A stretch of 64,000 bases of DNA from Incurvaria masculella (GCA_946894095.1 OX335651.1:15212501-15276500); one strand, 5' to 3'; numbered from the stretch's first letter, positions 34,631 to 46,815 are shown. Notes: generated from the sequence alone by a model not told the origin. Numbers and translations: made by a program.

Positions 34631-35859
34631 CAATGACAGTGAGTGTGATAAACTTAGATTGATGTATATCTCTGGTGATATGATAATGCTCATACTAATT
34701 ATTCTAATCGTTAATTTATGTTCAGTACCACAAAAACAAGCTTTGATGCCCGGAAATAACTAAACTTGATAATAAATAGGTTAGCCATTTTTTCATTGTA
34801 ACCGCAACATTGTAAGATGCCGTGACTGCGAGAAACGTGCATAATCTGAACTCGTGATATTCCAGGCCAAACTTCGTGTACATACTAATGAAACTAGCCA
34901 TTAGATCTCAAGGCGACAGTGTATCCAGCCAGTACTTTTATGATCGCGGTTCAAGGCAATCAGCTATAGAGTTTTTATTAGTGGAGTATATTTTCACATT
35001 TGCAATATTGGCTTGACATTATCTTTGCCTTTTCCTGTTTTAATTTTTTCATAGAGGTATATTCACTGAAGATAAAAAAGAAAGTTATTACAAGAAAATA
35101 TCAGGTAGTCACAGTTTAGTTTAGCGTGTTTGAATGTTGTCAAGGATTTCGCAGTTTACATACGCCCAAAATCATTGAATTCCTCGAACCTGGAGTGAAA
35201 ATTACTCCTTTTTGTAGAAAATCAATATTTGTATACGCTCCCTAGTCTGGCACATCCGCAGATAAGCAGTCCACGACTTTAGCACTACAACGTCCGGGTT
35301 ATCCTAAAACCAAACTAGCCTGGAAACGTTGAGTAAAATGGTCGGAAACTTTTCACGTCAAACAATAGTGATAGAGGAACTAGTTTCACCCTTCTTCAAA
35401 TATCGTAAAACTGTGGTAAAACTTTTCAAGTAAGCACTTGGAATTCCTACTTCTGCTTTGGTACTTCATACGAATGAAGTTATGGATATATTATTTATGC
35501 TTTCATATTGTTTGCAAAATAGCAAACGTGTATAATAACAACAAAATTTTAACAACGGCAAATGTTTTTTTTTACTGTTCATCAACAAGAGAACGAAACA
35601 AAAGTGTTGTTCTATTCATACAAAAATTGAGGGCCATAATATTGAAATAATAAGTATAATGAAATCATCAAATATACAAATCATCGGAAATACTATTGAC
35701 AACATATTTTTCTCGTAACCTTAGAATAAATGATAGTTCGAACATATACTTAAAGGAACATTGTCTATTGTCTTTTTTTTTACAAAAAATACCTGTCTTT
35801 CAACTCATTTGTTAAAAATGTAAGTTTTAATTGTTCCCACCTCCGCTCGGTTCAATTTC

Positions 35860-36100
35860 GTTTTTGACATTCATCCGAGCCGAGCCCGGGTAAAATGTGG
35901 TCAAAAACCTTCGCGGGCATGTTATTCAAACAGCCAGTTATTATTAATTGTTAAACATTATAAGGGGTGCCGGTAGGCTGAAAATTAAGAATTGATGTTA
36001 GAAATAAAAAAAAAATTTTAACGAAATATTAAAGAACATCTGGATCTCGGCAACAGCGCCACCTACCGGGTCCAACTATAACTATGAACCTTCCAGATAC
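35860..36100 (+). repeat. Dispersed repeat, CCTTCGCGGGC type
   Basis: A longer member of the family at 21365. It includes CATCCGAGCCGAGCCCGGGT at the start and ends near a (CA)n run at 36159. Confidence 0.5.
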
Positions 36101-36393
36101 GTACAAAAAAGAACATCAAAATATATCAAACCGTTTAGGAGCAGAAGAAAATTGCAAACACACACACACCGGAATTATGTACATATATAATGAATATAAT
36201 GAAAATATTTACTCGTATATTTAATATCATGTCTTCATGTTATACCAGCGCATAAAGGGATATACAATGTGAACATACTATTTCTCCATATTATTTCTGC
36301 TCTAATTTACTATTTTTACCATATCCATAAGGTACTATTTTAGCTAAGGGCTCAGTAAAGTGCCTTTCCAGTCTAAACACGTAAAGATAAATA

Positions 36394-36561
36394 GGCTGAG
36401 ATAAATAGTCGTAACAATAACTAAGACTAACGAAAAGTAGTAATTTGTGACGACAATTTGCATTACTTTGAGATTTCGTCCATACAAAATGTGTCAAAGT
36501 GACGTCACAAAGTACTACTTTTCGTTAGCCTTAGTTTCTGTTACAACTATTTATCTCAGCC
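36394..36561. mobile_element. Foldback MITE, ~59-bp arms
   Basis: GGCTGAGATAAATAGTCGTA...CTAACGAAAAGTAGTAATTTGTGACG pairs with the right half, which ends CTATTTATCTCAGCC. Five or so mismatches separate the arms. The loop is about 50 bp. Confidence 0.85.
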
Positions 36562-38377
36562 CCAGAGTTGAAATAGGCCGTGACGACCCGGAATAGGTCG
36601 GCAATAAACGAGGTTATTACTAAGACGTTAAGAAAGTAGTGCTCTCACTGTCCCCACTAGAAGGCAATCAAAATTAATTGCCGGTTTCCTCCGCCACCCC
36701 TCTACCCTCATCTCTAGACCCACCCACTACCCTATTACCCTTTAGACTAGACGTTGTGAGTCGTTTAGCCCAAGAGATAACATATCCTTGTTCTTTAGGT
36801 AAGCTTTTATAAATACGTGGTTGTAACCGTATCTTGGAACAAAATAGATACTTATTGGCATTTAGTTTTTTCTTCTTCACTCTATGGATTGCAACGAAAC
36901 TATAACACACTCTTTTCAAAAAACGTTAACATTAAAAGTTAATTAATCAAAATGTATAACAAAGTAGTAGTTTCCCCAATCACTTTTATACGAAGATTTT
37001 CACGAATCCTGGTGAAATTAAGAATACTTACAGTAAAGGAGGACACCAAAATGTGTTCCAAAGAATGAAGTAATGAAGTAATCACCCTTATTCGAGTTTA
37101 AAAGGAAGAACATGTTGCCATCAAAACTCGCACTTTGATGCAGAACGTAATGGCCTTTGCACTACGCTACTGGCCACATTAAGTATTTAATTAGTCTACA
37201 TATGATGCACGGATAACATCTTCAGAGCTATCATACTAATTTTCGTCATTTGACTTGCATGTTGCATTTCATAACTTGCGGCATTAAAAAAACTAGATGA
37301 AAGTACATGCTTTAACTATCTTTTTATTTGCCTCTCGATTACTTTATTATATTTCTTTTCCGACAGTCCCATTAGTACAGTGAGTACGTAAGACATTAAA
37401 TTCTAATGCTGTATTAGTATACAAGGTTGCAAAAGAGAAATGTGTTTTTTGTAAAAAAATAACCAGCAGCTCCCGGTCTAAATTATCCGCTCCTTCGCAC
37501 CTTTGCTAGTAAAGCGATCGACCTTTTTGCGACTTATGCCTACTTACCGGTAAGGATTTATTGAACTCCAGTTTGAACGGTCGCACAATTTTCCAAAAGG
37601 CTAGGCAAGGCTTAGAGAAATTTACTATTTTTAAGTGTAAATTATTATTACACAATCCAACTCAAAAAACCATAAAAATAAATATTTCACTATTTCACTG
37701 AAAACGATTCAAAATTCAATTTCTAAAGTTTAAGTTATATAATATTGAAAAACATTTCAAGTTTTCAATTATTGTAGTAGATGACTACGGGCGAAAGTTG
37801 ATTCTAAATTATGTGCTATGGAAGCAGGTACGGAATTTCAAATGCTAATTTTAAATCCATTATTGGCAAGAAAAACAACATGAGTTACAATTTATAAATT
37901 TTCAAAAGCAAATAACGTGAAATAACATTGATGCATCCTAATTAGTTGTACACCAAAAGGTTCTAGCTCAGCAACATTTCTAAGCGGTCAGTACTACCAA
38001 GGAACCACCTTACAGTCAGTACTAGCCGAATGCTAGACTGGTTTTCAGCTAATACCTGTCAACAAATTATATTTAACTGCTATGCAGCTTCGTCAGTCTC
38101 TCAGACATCACGACGAAAATTTAGTAGAAATCCCGTGAGATGAGAATTGTTCGCATATTTTGCCCCTATGAACTCGAAGTTTAGCTCGATGGTTCAAAGC
38201 TCCATTGAATTTTCATAGTTGCAGTTCAACTCTGCATCTCTTAGTAAGCTTTTAAATATAATCATGCTTCAGATAGATTTTTTTTAAGTTTAAATCGCTC
38301 TTCGCCTGAAAGAATTAAATCAATTGGAAATGGTTAGGTGGCAGCCATTAAAACTATACTACATATTGAACTATACA

Positions 38378-38940
38378 GGTTGAAGAGTACGTATATCTCG
38401 GCCAAATTCTGCGGCTTGGTAGACAAGGACTGACTAAGGAGGTTGAGAGACGAATTCAACTGGTTTGGGCTGCCTTTGGAAAGCTTAAATACGCTCTGAG
38501 GTCTGACCTTTCGCAAAATTTAAAGTGAATGTGAAACGTGCACTCTGACGGTCGCCGTTGTCCAAAGGTTGAAAGTTGCCCAGCGAGCAATGGAGCGAGC
38601 CATGCTGGGAATATCGCTACGGGATATGGTGCGCAACGAGGCAATCCGCCGACGTACCAAAGTAGTCGATATTGGACACCGGGTGGTTAAGCTCAAGTGG
38701 TAGTGGGATGGTCATGTCAGCCGAAGAGACGACGACCGTTGGAGTAACCGTGTCCTACACTGGCGGCCGTGGACAGGAAAACTGAGTGTGGGAAGACCAC
38801 CCGCCAGGTGGGACGACGACATCAAGTGCGTCGGCGGAAAGCAGTGGTTCCGTATCGCTGAAGGCCGGGAGGACTCGAGGAAAATTGGAGAGGCATATGT
38901 CCAGCAGTGGACGCAAACACGCTGACTGACTGACTGACAT
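38378..38940 (+). pseudogene. RTE retrotransposon 3' end with (TGAC)4 tail
   Basis: The C-terminal region of an RTE ORF is readable across frameshifts: EEYVYLGQILRLGRQGLTKE, RIQLVWAAFGKLKYALRSDL, MERAMLGISLRDMVRNEAIR, HVSRRDDDRWSNRVLHWRPW and RPPARWDDDI. It ends with four TGAC units at 38923-38938; simple short-repeat tails are characteristic of RTE elements. The 5' side is truncated near 38370. It is the best local guide to the sequence missing from the palindrome spacer. Confidence 0.88.
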
Positions 38941-38944
38941 ATTT

Positions 38945-40740
38945 ATACCTAGTAAAACTCACATTGGTTATGGGTAAAATGAACGAATCTCATCTCGTTT
39001 AATCACCATTTTTAAATTGTGATTAAACGAGTAGATTAAACGAGTAGTTTAAATGAAGTAGATCCCAGAAACATCAAAATTTATTTCTTAGGACGGGACA
39101 AGGAGGCTCTTACAGATTTTAAAAGCAATCAATGTCGAGCCTTTGGGAAATAATTCTTACGTTTACTGTATAGTTGAAGTTTTCTGACTGTTCAAAAATT
39201 GCGATCAGAAGTTACGGCAGCGACTGCTGAAACACCCAATGGTTTTATGGTTACCTTAATATTGCCCGGAATCCTGCTAGGTGGACTTAGAGTGCTTTTT
39301 TTTTAATAATATAGATGCATGCAATGATATCGCTAGCCACAGAATAACTAAAGACCTTAGCTGCTGTTAGATACTCAAACTAAACTATTATATCATGATT
39401 AAAGTAATGTGCATACACGTGTGCACAATAACTTTGTACATGAGTCAATTGCTTTCTTCGCATATATATAACCGTAGTACCACCACGACACTAGCGCAGA
39501 TGACCTGGGAAACATATTGAACCCTACGTTAAAAGCTCTTTCGGCTCATACTTTGTGCTGGACTTACGTCATACTTCTTGTGAACTGGTTCGGAACGCAC
39601 TCTCTTCAGCTTGGCGGATATTGGATTTTGAATCGCAATTTGGTCAGAACGTAATGGATATTAGAGATCCCTGGAACTTATTTTGTTCTATTCATTTTTA
39701 TTGAGTTTTTTCTCTTTATGTTATTTGCAGTCCAGTGTCGCGACGCCTCAGTATTTGGTCACGGGGGTTGACCAACTCTGGGCATCGATAGGTGACCATT
39801 CGACTTCTGAGGCTCCTTCCATAGTTGTTATCATCAATGAAAGTTTTATATCGATGAAGTTGGTCGAAGCGGGAATGAATCCGGCAACTTAAGATGTGTT
39901 TGTTAGGTTAGGTTAGGTTCCATCCATCTCTGAACTCTCTGAAACTGAACTGAGCTGATATTTTGCCCGCCATTTCGCTCGTGCGATTAATGTTTCTTAT
40001 TAATACTTTTCTTCTTCATATCAAGGTTTAAATATTGTCATGATTTTCATTGCATTAAACGTATAGATAAAAAGTACAATTCTTCTAAATTGTACCATCA
40101 AAGAGAATATCGTTTGGTTTGCTTATGTAAGAATTGGAAATAAATTATGCCTATCTTAATTTTAAATTCTTATTTTCTAAAATTAGTCTGAATCAACAGT
40201 CCGCACAATACCGTATTTATTATGTGGGCCGGTCACTTTTTTATTTATCTGAAAAAAAATCTTATTTCGTTTCCATTTGTCAGGATACTGATTAGGCACA
40301 CAGCACAGTAGCAGTCACGTCTGTTCCAAAACGAAATGAGCTCAACAAGTGCCAAAGATAAAAGTCCCTCGGTACTGAAATCACCGAACGGGCGCGTCGA
40401 ATTTATTTAACTTACAGAACGCCAGAGCATAACCGCGAGCGCGCGCGGCGGGAACTTTTCTAATTTAGATTTTCAACTTTTACTAGAGTCGTGGCTATAA
40501 TTTAGATACAAAATACAATTAAGCGTCCCCTTAGTGGAGTTCGCCTCAAATACATTACGCGTGAAACATCTTTTTGTCTTGCATAAATATTTTCTGGTGT
40601 GCTCACTGAAATTTCTCTACACCAGGGTTTGGCATGAGTTCTAAGGGTCCATAAAAGTGAAATATATGATGGCAATACATCATGCATACATGGATGGATC
40701 TAAAAAATGTGAGTACCACCTATCACAAGGAGCTGATTTC
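38945..40740. other. AT-rich stretch, no gene supported
   Basis: A 69-codon + frame (39683-39892) opens with a hydrophobic, signal-like MFYSFLLSFFSLCYL and has TTATTTGCAG inside it, which could be an acceptor. The evidence is too thin for a gene call. Includes the TTAGG run at 39898. Confidence 0.35.
39898..39918 (+). repeat. Short interstitial TTAGG run
   Basis: Three TTAGG units plus a partial one (TTAGGTTAGGTTAGGTT). TTAGG is the ancestral insect telomere unit. The tract is too short to be more than a chance or relic site. Confidence 0.7.
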
Positions 40741-40744
40741 CCTG

Positions 40745-41832
40745 TCGGCTGGATACTTTTAGTTTTGTGCTCCTCCTAAAGTTTCCGTCGACCATCGGCT
40801 GCATGAGCTTATTCGAGAATTTTCTCCGAATATTGTCTCAAATCGGCTGGATCAAACTAGTTTTGTGCTCCCCTTAAAGTTTCCATCAACCGTCGGCTGC
40901 ATGAGCTTTTTCGAGAAATGTCTCCGAATATTGTACCCAAATCGGCTGGATAAAACTAGTTGTGTGATCCTCCTAAAGTTTTCATCAACCATCGGCTGCA
41001 TGAGCTTTTTCGAGAAATTTCTCCGAATATTGTTTTTTTTTTTTTTTTATGCGACCTGACATGGATGGCTAATACCACACAACTACCGTTATGATATTAG
41101 CCCAATACACCACATTCCCGAAGGAATTAGGTGCCATGCCAGGACCTTCCCTTTATGAGGCACGGCTACATTGAACTGGATGGAAAACACGGACAATTTT
41201 TCATTGCCGCTTCGACCATCTTTTCATCCAATGCGATGGTACCAACCCGGGCGGGCTTAAACCCTACCACCTAGTAGGGGAAGGGGACCTACAGTTTTAC
41301 ATGGATTCCGAACCATGGAGCAGCTCGCATTCGTGACGAAATGCACTTATCGAACTCTGAAAGAGAAAGACAGTGGTGCAAGTTGGTATCGAACCCGGGC
41401 CTCTGGTACGCTAGGCCAGTCCCCGCGCCACTAGGCTACGAGCCGCTCATTGTACCCAAATCGGCTGGATAAAACTAGTTGTGTGCTCCTCCTAAAGTTT
41501 CCATCGGCTGCATGAGCTTTTTAGAGAAATTTCTTCGAATATTCAACCCAAATCGGCTGTATGAAACTAGTTTTGTGCTCCTCCTAAAGTTTCCATCAAC
41601 CATCGGCTACATGAGCTTTTTCGATAACTTTCCCAAAATATTGTACCCAAATCGGCTGGATAAGTTTAGTCTTGTGCTCCTCCTAAATTTTCCGTCGAGC
41701 ATCGGCTGCATTACCTTTTTCGAGAAATTTCCCCGAATATTGTACCCAAATCGGCTGGATAAAACTAGTTTTGTGCTCCTCCGAAAGTTTCCGTCAACTG
41801 TCGGCTGCATGAGCTTTTTTTACTCATTCGAA
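40745..41832 (+). repeat. 99-bp minisatellite keeping a 33-residue frame
   Basis: Units start at 40763 (98 bp), 40861, 40960 (split by the SINE), 41479 (92 bp, 7-base deletion), 41571, 41670 and 41769 (partial). Each carries TTTGTGCTCCTCCTAAAGTT, ATCGGCTGCATGAGC and CCCAAATCGGCTGGATAAAA. Because 99 is a multiple of three, both strands stay open: the + frame (41479-41886, 135 codons) repeats GCMSFFEKFLRILYPNRLDK, and the minus frame (41607-41810) repeats DGNFRRSTKLVLSSRFGYNI. Neither is recognised as a protein family, and no promoter or splice sites were found. Length alone could explain the open frames. Confidence 0.9.
41034..41448 (-). mobile_element. Full-length tRNA-headed SINE inside a minisatellite
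   Basis: On the minus strand it begins GAGCGGCTCGTAGCCTAGTGG (A-box TAGCCTAGTGG at 41438-41428), has a near-consensus B-box GGTTCGATACC (41395-41385), the complete body, and an A-tail seen as the T-run at 41034-41050. ATTGT at 41029-41033 and again at 41449-41453 looks like a 5-base target-site duplication. Removing the SINE and one ATTGT restores a normal 99-bp minisatellite unit, so the SINE came after the array. This is the best-preserved copy here. Confidence 0.92.
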
Positions 41833-42089
41833 AAAATTAAAGGGGTCCGTCAGATCAGATCCAGTCAGGTCTATACATTTCGCTAGGTTAGAAGACAATT
41901 GAACGACAAAAAGAGTGCAGTGAACAAGTTGGTATGTAAGATTCACCGATAAACTCATTGAGAGCTGAGTGGGTACCAAGATACATAGGTATGTTCCTTT
42001 CTTGCTGGCTTACTACGTGGCAAGTTTTCTCATACGAGTCAACACAAGTTTTATAAGTATAATAAATTAATCGTGGTGTGAAGAAGTTT

Positions 42090-42300
42090 CGCCCGCTTTT
42101 CGAAGCGCCGCCCGTGACGTGGCGGGGGGAAGGCTGGGAGGGCACGGGTGATTGCAGCGGGGCGGCGGCGCGGCGGTGCGGGGGAGACGTTGACCAGTGA
42201 AGTGCAATCTCCGCGGACTAGAACAAAATGGCGGCGCGGCGTTGTGCAACTTTGCATAAAATTGCCGGGGGCTGCGAGCGGCGTTCGGCGGGTAAAGCTA
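42090..42300 (+). promoter_or_regulatory. GC-rich island, possible promoter and first exon
   Basis: A CpG-rich block (CGCCGCCCGTGACGTGGCGG, GGCGGCGGCGCGGCGG) in AT-rich sequence. An ATG at 42228 in AACAAAATGGCG has a good start context and opens MAARRCATLHKIAGGCERRS before a donor-like GGTAAAG at 42290. The frame otherwise runs on to 42393. No downstream exon was identified, so this is a guess from composition. Confidence 0.35.
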
Positions 42301-42999
42301 ACTCGTTGGGTAACCGTTTATTTCAGCCTCCCTTGGGAAGTCTCACTCGATTATACCATCACACGGTCTCGATGGAACCACCCATTATGCTAAATTAACG
42401 AAAACAACACATCAATTACAAGCTCTGTCCGCTACTCCACTCCTTATGGAAAAATAGATAGTATCAAGCTGTATAAAGACATATACCTATTTAAAATCAG
42501 GTCAGTAATGCTCAATTTACAAGCGGACTTGATTTGGTCCGACATCTTTAATATTTAACCCCACGTAGGTAAAATTAGGTAGGAACAATCTGTATTCAGA
42601 TGTAAACCGTTTTATAATAAAGTCAGTGGTGCTTGAGGAAGCAGGATATAAAGCATTAGAAATAAACAAATGAGAATAAGCAGACTTAGAGAAAGAAAAT
42701 TAATAATATAGAACCATATGATGTGACCAAGAGAAATCAACATAACTTGTTAGAGAGTAATATGTAAATAACAGCTCTGTCCTAGTTTGATTACTCAGAT
42801 TTTCTAGAATTCTATAATTAAGGTTGTATTTTCCCCCCGTTCCAATCCGGACAACGTGTCATTCCTCCTCCATTCCAGCACCGTTGTGGGAGAACTCCTT
42901 ACTGAAGAGTACTCCATGTTTATTTGAGTTATTATTACGTAAGAGACATTGATGACATTGATAACTGGCGAGAAGACATTGAAATTGTAAGAGAACGAG

Positions 43000-43250
43000 T
43001 TTTTCTGGAACACCCTCTGCAGAGAATCAGCGCCCCCCCCCCCCTTGTAGTTGACATTAGGCTTTTGAGAACGAACCGTTTCGAAAACTCAGTTCTCTGC
43101 CTCACCACCCGGATATGGAACTGTCTGCCGGCGGGTGCCTTTCCTCATATCTATAACCTGGGAGTCTTCAAGTGTAATTTGAACAGGCGATGGTCCGCAA
43201 ATCCGTTGACATGGTGCCTCGTTGAGCGTGGTTTCGCGAAGCGAGGTATA
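43000..43250 (+). pseudogene. CR1/Jockey-like LINE C-terminal fragment
   Basis: Within a 129-codon frame (42924-43313) the segment RTNRFENSVLCLTTRIWNCL followed by PAGAFPHIYNLGVFKCNLNR matches the conserved extreme C-terminus of CR1/Jockey-group ORF2 proteins. The frame's first 30 residues and last 45 look unrelated. A poly-C run at 43031-43044 precedes it. No 5' portion remains. Confidence 0.8.
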
Positions 43251-43319
43251 TTTTGCTTTTCTGAGCACCTTTGGTCATCTGCACAGTACTGTTTTTATCC
43301 TGGTTTTCCATAAAAAAGG

Positions 43320-45060
43320 TGGTTGAGAAGTGGACGGCAAAAGGCTATGACGATGTCCTCCTCTCGGCACCTGACGAATTGCTTGAATATGATATTTGAA
43401 TATGATATAGAATAGGATATTTATGGCTCCAAACTAATAAAACAAACTTCTTGTGTCCCTTTTTACTATTGTTGTTTGCATTTATTTCTCTTACATTGCC
43501 TGTATGCCTGAAAGCTTCAGCAGGTTTCCTTGGTTTTCATATTTATGGGTAACTTTTTTCTAAAATGTGTACATACGATCGTAAATCATATTGAGATAAA
43601 TGGAAGTGGCATACTAGAAAACAATATACAATACAAATCCAGCTCATTTACTGCCTCGATTCGCGCCAGTTCATATGCTGGCTGTACCTGGCAACACCGC
43701 GGGGCCGCCAGCCACGATTATTATTATTATAAATCCATTAACTTCACATTTGAGGCCCAAAAACACGTCAGATTAAAATTGTTTCAGGACGCGTTTATTT
43801 AAAAGGCGAGCGAGTTATGTGGTAGCCATTAGCGGCTTAACTCGTTTCCGCACTTCCGCTCCGTACTATGTTGGTCGGAATATTAAACGAACTCCCCACC
43901 CCCGCGCCGCCACCCCGCTCCGTCCCCGCACCGACCATGCCGGCCCCGCGGCCCGCGCGGATTAGAGAGATGCGGGGGTGGCAGTGGACTGCCCAATTTG
44001 CTAATTCTAGCTTTTGTAGGCAATAACAACGTGGACTGTTCATTTTATGTTCAATAGAATAATTCCACTATTTTTATTACATCGAAGATTTAATTCTATA
44101 ATAATGACAAAGAACTAGTTGCACACACTTTAAGTCACAAAGGCCTGTTCCAGCTGTACTTCCACCATAACTTTATAATTTAAAAATTGCATCTTTTTTT
44201 TATTATGAGGTTTTAATTTCTTTCGTATAAGTCTTATAAGACAAGGTTTAGGAATAATAAACGAAGAAGAGATGTATAGATTTTGCTTAGTATGGTCGGA
44301 GAAGTTATATTTTTAGGCTGCTAAAAATATAAAACTATAAAACATAAAATCATTAATTACAATTGTGTTCATTAGGCCTTTGACGGTGGGACGAAAACAC
44401 GGATGCATCTTTGTGGAATAAAGTATTGCCTTACATATAGAGAAGATATCAATTTCTCCATCCGGGCTCACCGATTTCAAAAAGTACAATAGTTATTTCG
44501 AGAGTCAATCTTTTTCTTAATCATCCTCTTTCAGTAATAATTTTGAACTAAATTACGCAAGAGGTTTTTTCGTATGATAGTTTAAAACCAATTTTAGCAA
44601 TTTTCAGACATTCCATACTGACAACACAATGTTAATATTCAGTGCTTCCATAAACCTTAATTGCTGTCCGGGATGGCAACGTTCCCTTTTTTCGCTGAAT
44701 AATGTAGACTAATAAACATTCCGCATTGCTAACACTGAATTATACTACTCATTCCGAAGGCTTTATCCAACCAACATTTCGGTTTCCAAATTTATTTTGT
44801 TTTATTTTTATAAAACTCGCTACTCGGGTGGTAATTTATTTCTTAATTTGTTTACCCTTCTAGGAGCTGTTCTTTTTTGTGTCAACAAAATTTCCATAAG
44901 GTTGAAATTAGACATATTAAGGTCTTGAATAATGTAATGTGTGTACTGTGTCGAAATCCGATACTTTCATATTGTTTTATATTTTAGTGTGTGTGCGTCT
45001 ATCTGTAGCTTTGGGTAGTATTATTTATAACAAATTTGCAATTACAATTATTTTTTAGAT
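43320..45060. other. AT-rich stretch with one GC island, no gene seen
   Basis: Only the island at 43880 stands out. The remaining frames are short. Confidence 0.4.
43880..43990. promoter_or_regulatory. GC-rich island
   Basis: CCCCACCCCCGCGCCGCCAC to GCCCGCGCGGATTAGAGAGA stands out from AT-rich flanks. Open frames exist on both strands but none is recognisable. It could be an unlinked promoter or a GC-rich repeat. Confidence 0.25.
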
Positions 45061-45061
45061 T

Positions 45062-45187
45062 TTTTTTTCAAGTAGCCTGACATGGATGGCTAATACTAAC
45101 TCAGTGGGAGAAATCATGTGGTGCAATAACAGGGCGTGGCTCTGGTATGCAAGGCAAGTTCCCGCGCCACTAGGCTACGAACCGCTC
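45062..45187 (-). mobile_element. Internally deleted SINE
   Basis: The 3' end (T-run, then CCTGACATGGATGGCTAATA) is joined after a large deletion to the head (CCCGCGCCACTAGGCTACGA). Only the two ends of the SINE remain. Confidence 0.75.
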
Positions 45188-45379
45188 AAAGACAGGGTTC
45201 TTCAGAGTAAGAGAGTAAAAATAATGTGTTCTAAAATAACGATTTGCTTAATCTTGTCAAAATTGATTTCTAAGCAGATGACATCACGGTGCTTGCCAGT
45301 TGTAGAATTCACCGACCGCAAGCCGGGCAGAAGTGAACGAGGATAAGCGACACTTCGAAGGTACTCTGGAAACAATGAC

Positions 45380-45640
45380 CGTTGGCATTGTATAATTGTG
45401 TTTGGTTTCTAAGTTATAAGGTCCGAAAGTTCAAATTTTTCGCTCGTTTATTACAATAACTTTGGAGGTGGATTACGCAATGATAAAGCTTATTTAATCA
45501 AGATTTATAATCAAATTGGTTTTTTTTTAGATTTTTGACTACAGCGGTCTTGGTTTACTTTTAGCTATTAGTCGTTTTGTAATTAAAATTTTCGTAAATC
45601 TTACTATCATACACTATGCAAATTGTCTTTTTTGTCTTCC
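45380..45640 (+). mobile_element. TTAA-flanked MITE, internal fragment
   Basis: This matches 8383-8675, from ATGACCGTTGGCATTGTA to the TTGTCTTTTTTGT region, with several deletions. Both termini are lost and the right side passes into unrelated sequence. Confidence 0.7.
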
Positions 45641-45644
45641 TGAT

Positions 45645-45940
45645 TCTTGTTTCCACTGTGCCAGGTTAGGAAGAGGCTGACTACGTACATACTACTCCTT
45701 CACCTGCGCTGTCTCGCGATAAATTAGAAAAGTTTGTCTTTCTCCGTCCCGGCATTATACACAGGCCAGGAAGACGTGTTCCACCTACGTTCAGCATACA
45801 TACATATTCTTGGGTAAATAAGATATTGGAAACTTCTGCGATGAGGCTCAAAGAAAGGAATGTAAGTATCCCACTACTTTTATTCGAAAGTTCCCTCGCA
45901 GTAAACGGCGATATGATTCCCTGTCCCACTGACTTCGAAA
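45645..45940. other. Exon-like segment that does not stay open
   Basis: A good acceptor (CTTGTTTCCACTGTGCCAG) at 45664 and a consensus donor GTAAGT at 45862 bracket 197 bp, but all three + frames have stops between them. The minus 82-codon frame is unrecognised. It may be a decayed exon or a non-coding exon. Confidence 0.3.
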
Positions 45941-46054
45941 CTTAGCCGCTAGATATTGTCTCCGATAGTTATCTCAAAAGCTTAACTTGCTATTGTTCTG
46001 TAACTTATAATAATAATATGCTTTATTGCTTCCATACACATAGGTTAATGCAAG

Positions 46055-46100
46055 GATAATGACTTTAGGCAATAAGTCCTTATTGCCTAAAGTCATTATC
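46055..46100. repeat. Perfect 46-bp palindrome
   Basis: 22 bases (46055-46076, starting GATAATGACTTTAGG) are exactly inverted at 46079-46100 with two bases between. No larger inverted repeat encloses it. Confidence 0.9.
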
Positions 46101-46584
46101 TTCCAATCAACCCGATTATGGGACAAAAATATACAGGTAGCAACAAAAGAAAAGTAACCTAAGATTGTTTCTTGTGCACTATTTATAATTACTCTAAATT
46201 AATTATATGTAAAAATATAAAAATCTATACAATGCATACATTTAATAAAGTGTAACATGATAATAAAACTAAAATATGACAAAAGTAGAATACAGATCAT
46301 TGAAAACTCAATGTCTGTTATTAAGATAAATTATATTTAAAGTTGTTTGAAAAAAGACACATTTTTTCATTTATTTATATTATACTTATACATTATACTT
46401 TACAGTTATACGCCAATTCGTAAAATGTTATTTCACTCAATATCTGCTTTCAATGCCGTTTTCTTGTTTGAAACGAAATTTTACCACAGGTTTCTGGACG
46501 ACCCATACATGGACAGGTTGTTTCATGAAAAGCTACCAACACTTCAGAAATGAGAAGCCCATGCTTTCCATTTCTGATACAATT

Positions 46585-46815
46585 GCATTTCGTCACGAAT
46601 GCAAGCTGCTCAATGGTTCGGAATCCATGAAAAATCGTAGATCCCCTTCCCCTCCCAACCAAGCCGAGACTAACCCTACCTGGGTGATAGGAGTACCAAC
46701 CATCCAGTTCAATCGAGCCGTGCTTGTAAAGAGAAGGTTCCGGAACCTAATTCCCTAGGGAATGCGGTGTGTTGGGTTAATATCATGACGGAGGTATGAC
46801 CGCAGTATTAGCCAT
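46585..46815 (+). mobile_element. SINE, head missing
   Basis: The body runs from TTTCGTCACGAATGCAAGCT through CAATGGTTCGGAATCCATG and AAGAGAAGGTTCCGGAACC to GGTTAATATCATGACGG. Two open frames over 46347-46758 overlap it and are not supported as genes. Confidence 0.75.

Larger units (their letters stand above)
34640..38370. other. AT-rich stretch with two repeats, no gene seen
   Basis: Apart from the repeat at 35860 and the MITE at 36394, I find no coding or RNA signal. (CA)n at about 36159. Confidence 0.45.

Noticed and set aside
40763..41820. CRISPR-like array
   Set aside because: Units are contiguous 99-bp repeats without unique spacers, and the window is eukaryotic.
42924..43313. A 129-codon host gene
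   Set aside because: The recognisable middle part is the C-terminal end of a CR1/Jockey-type LINE; flanking residues are unrelated read-through.
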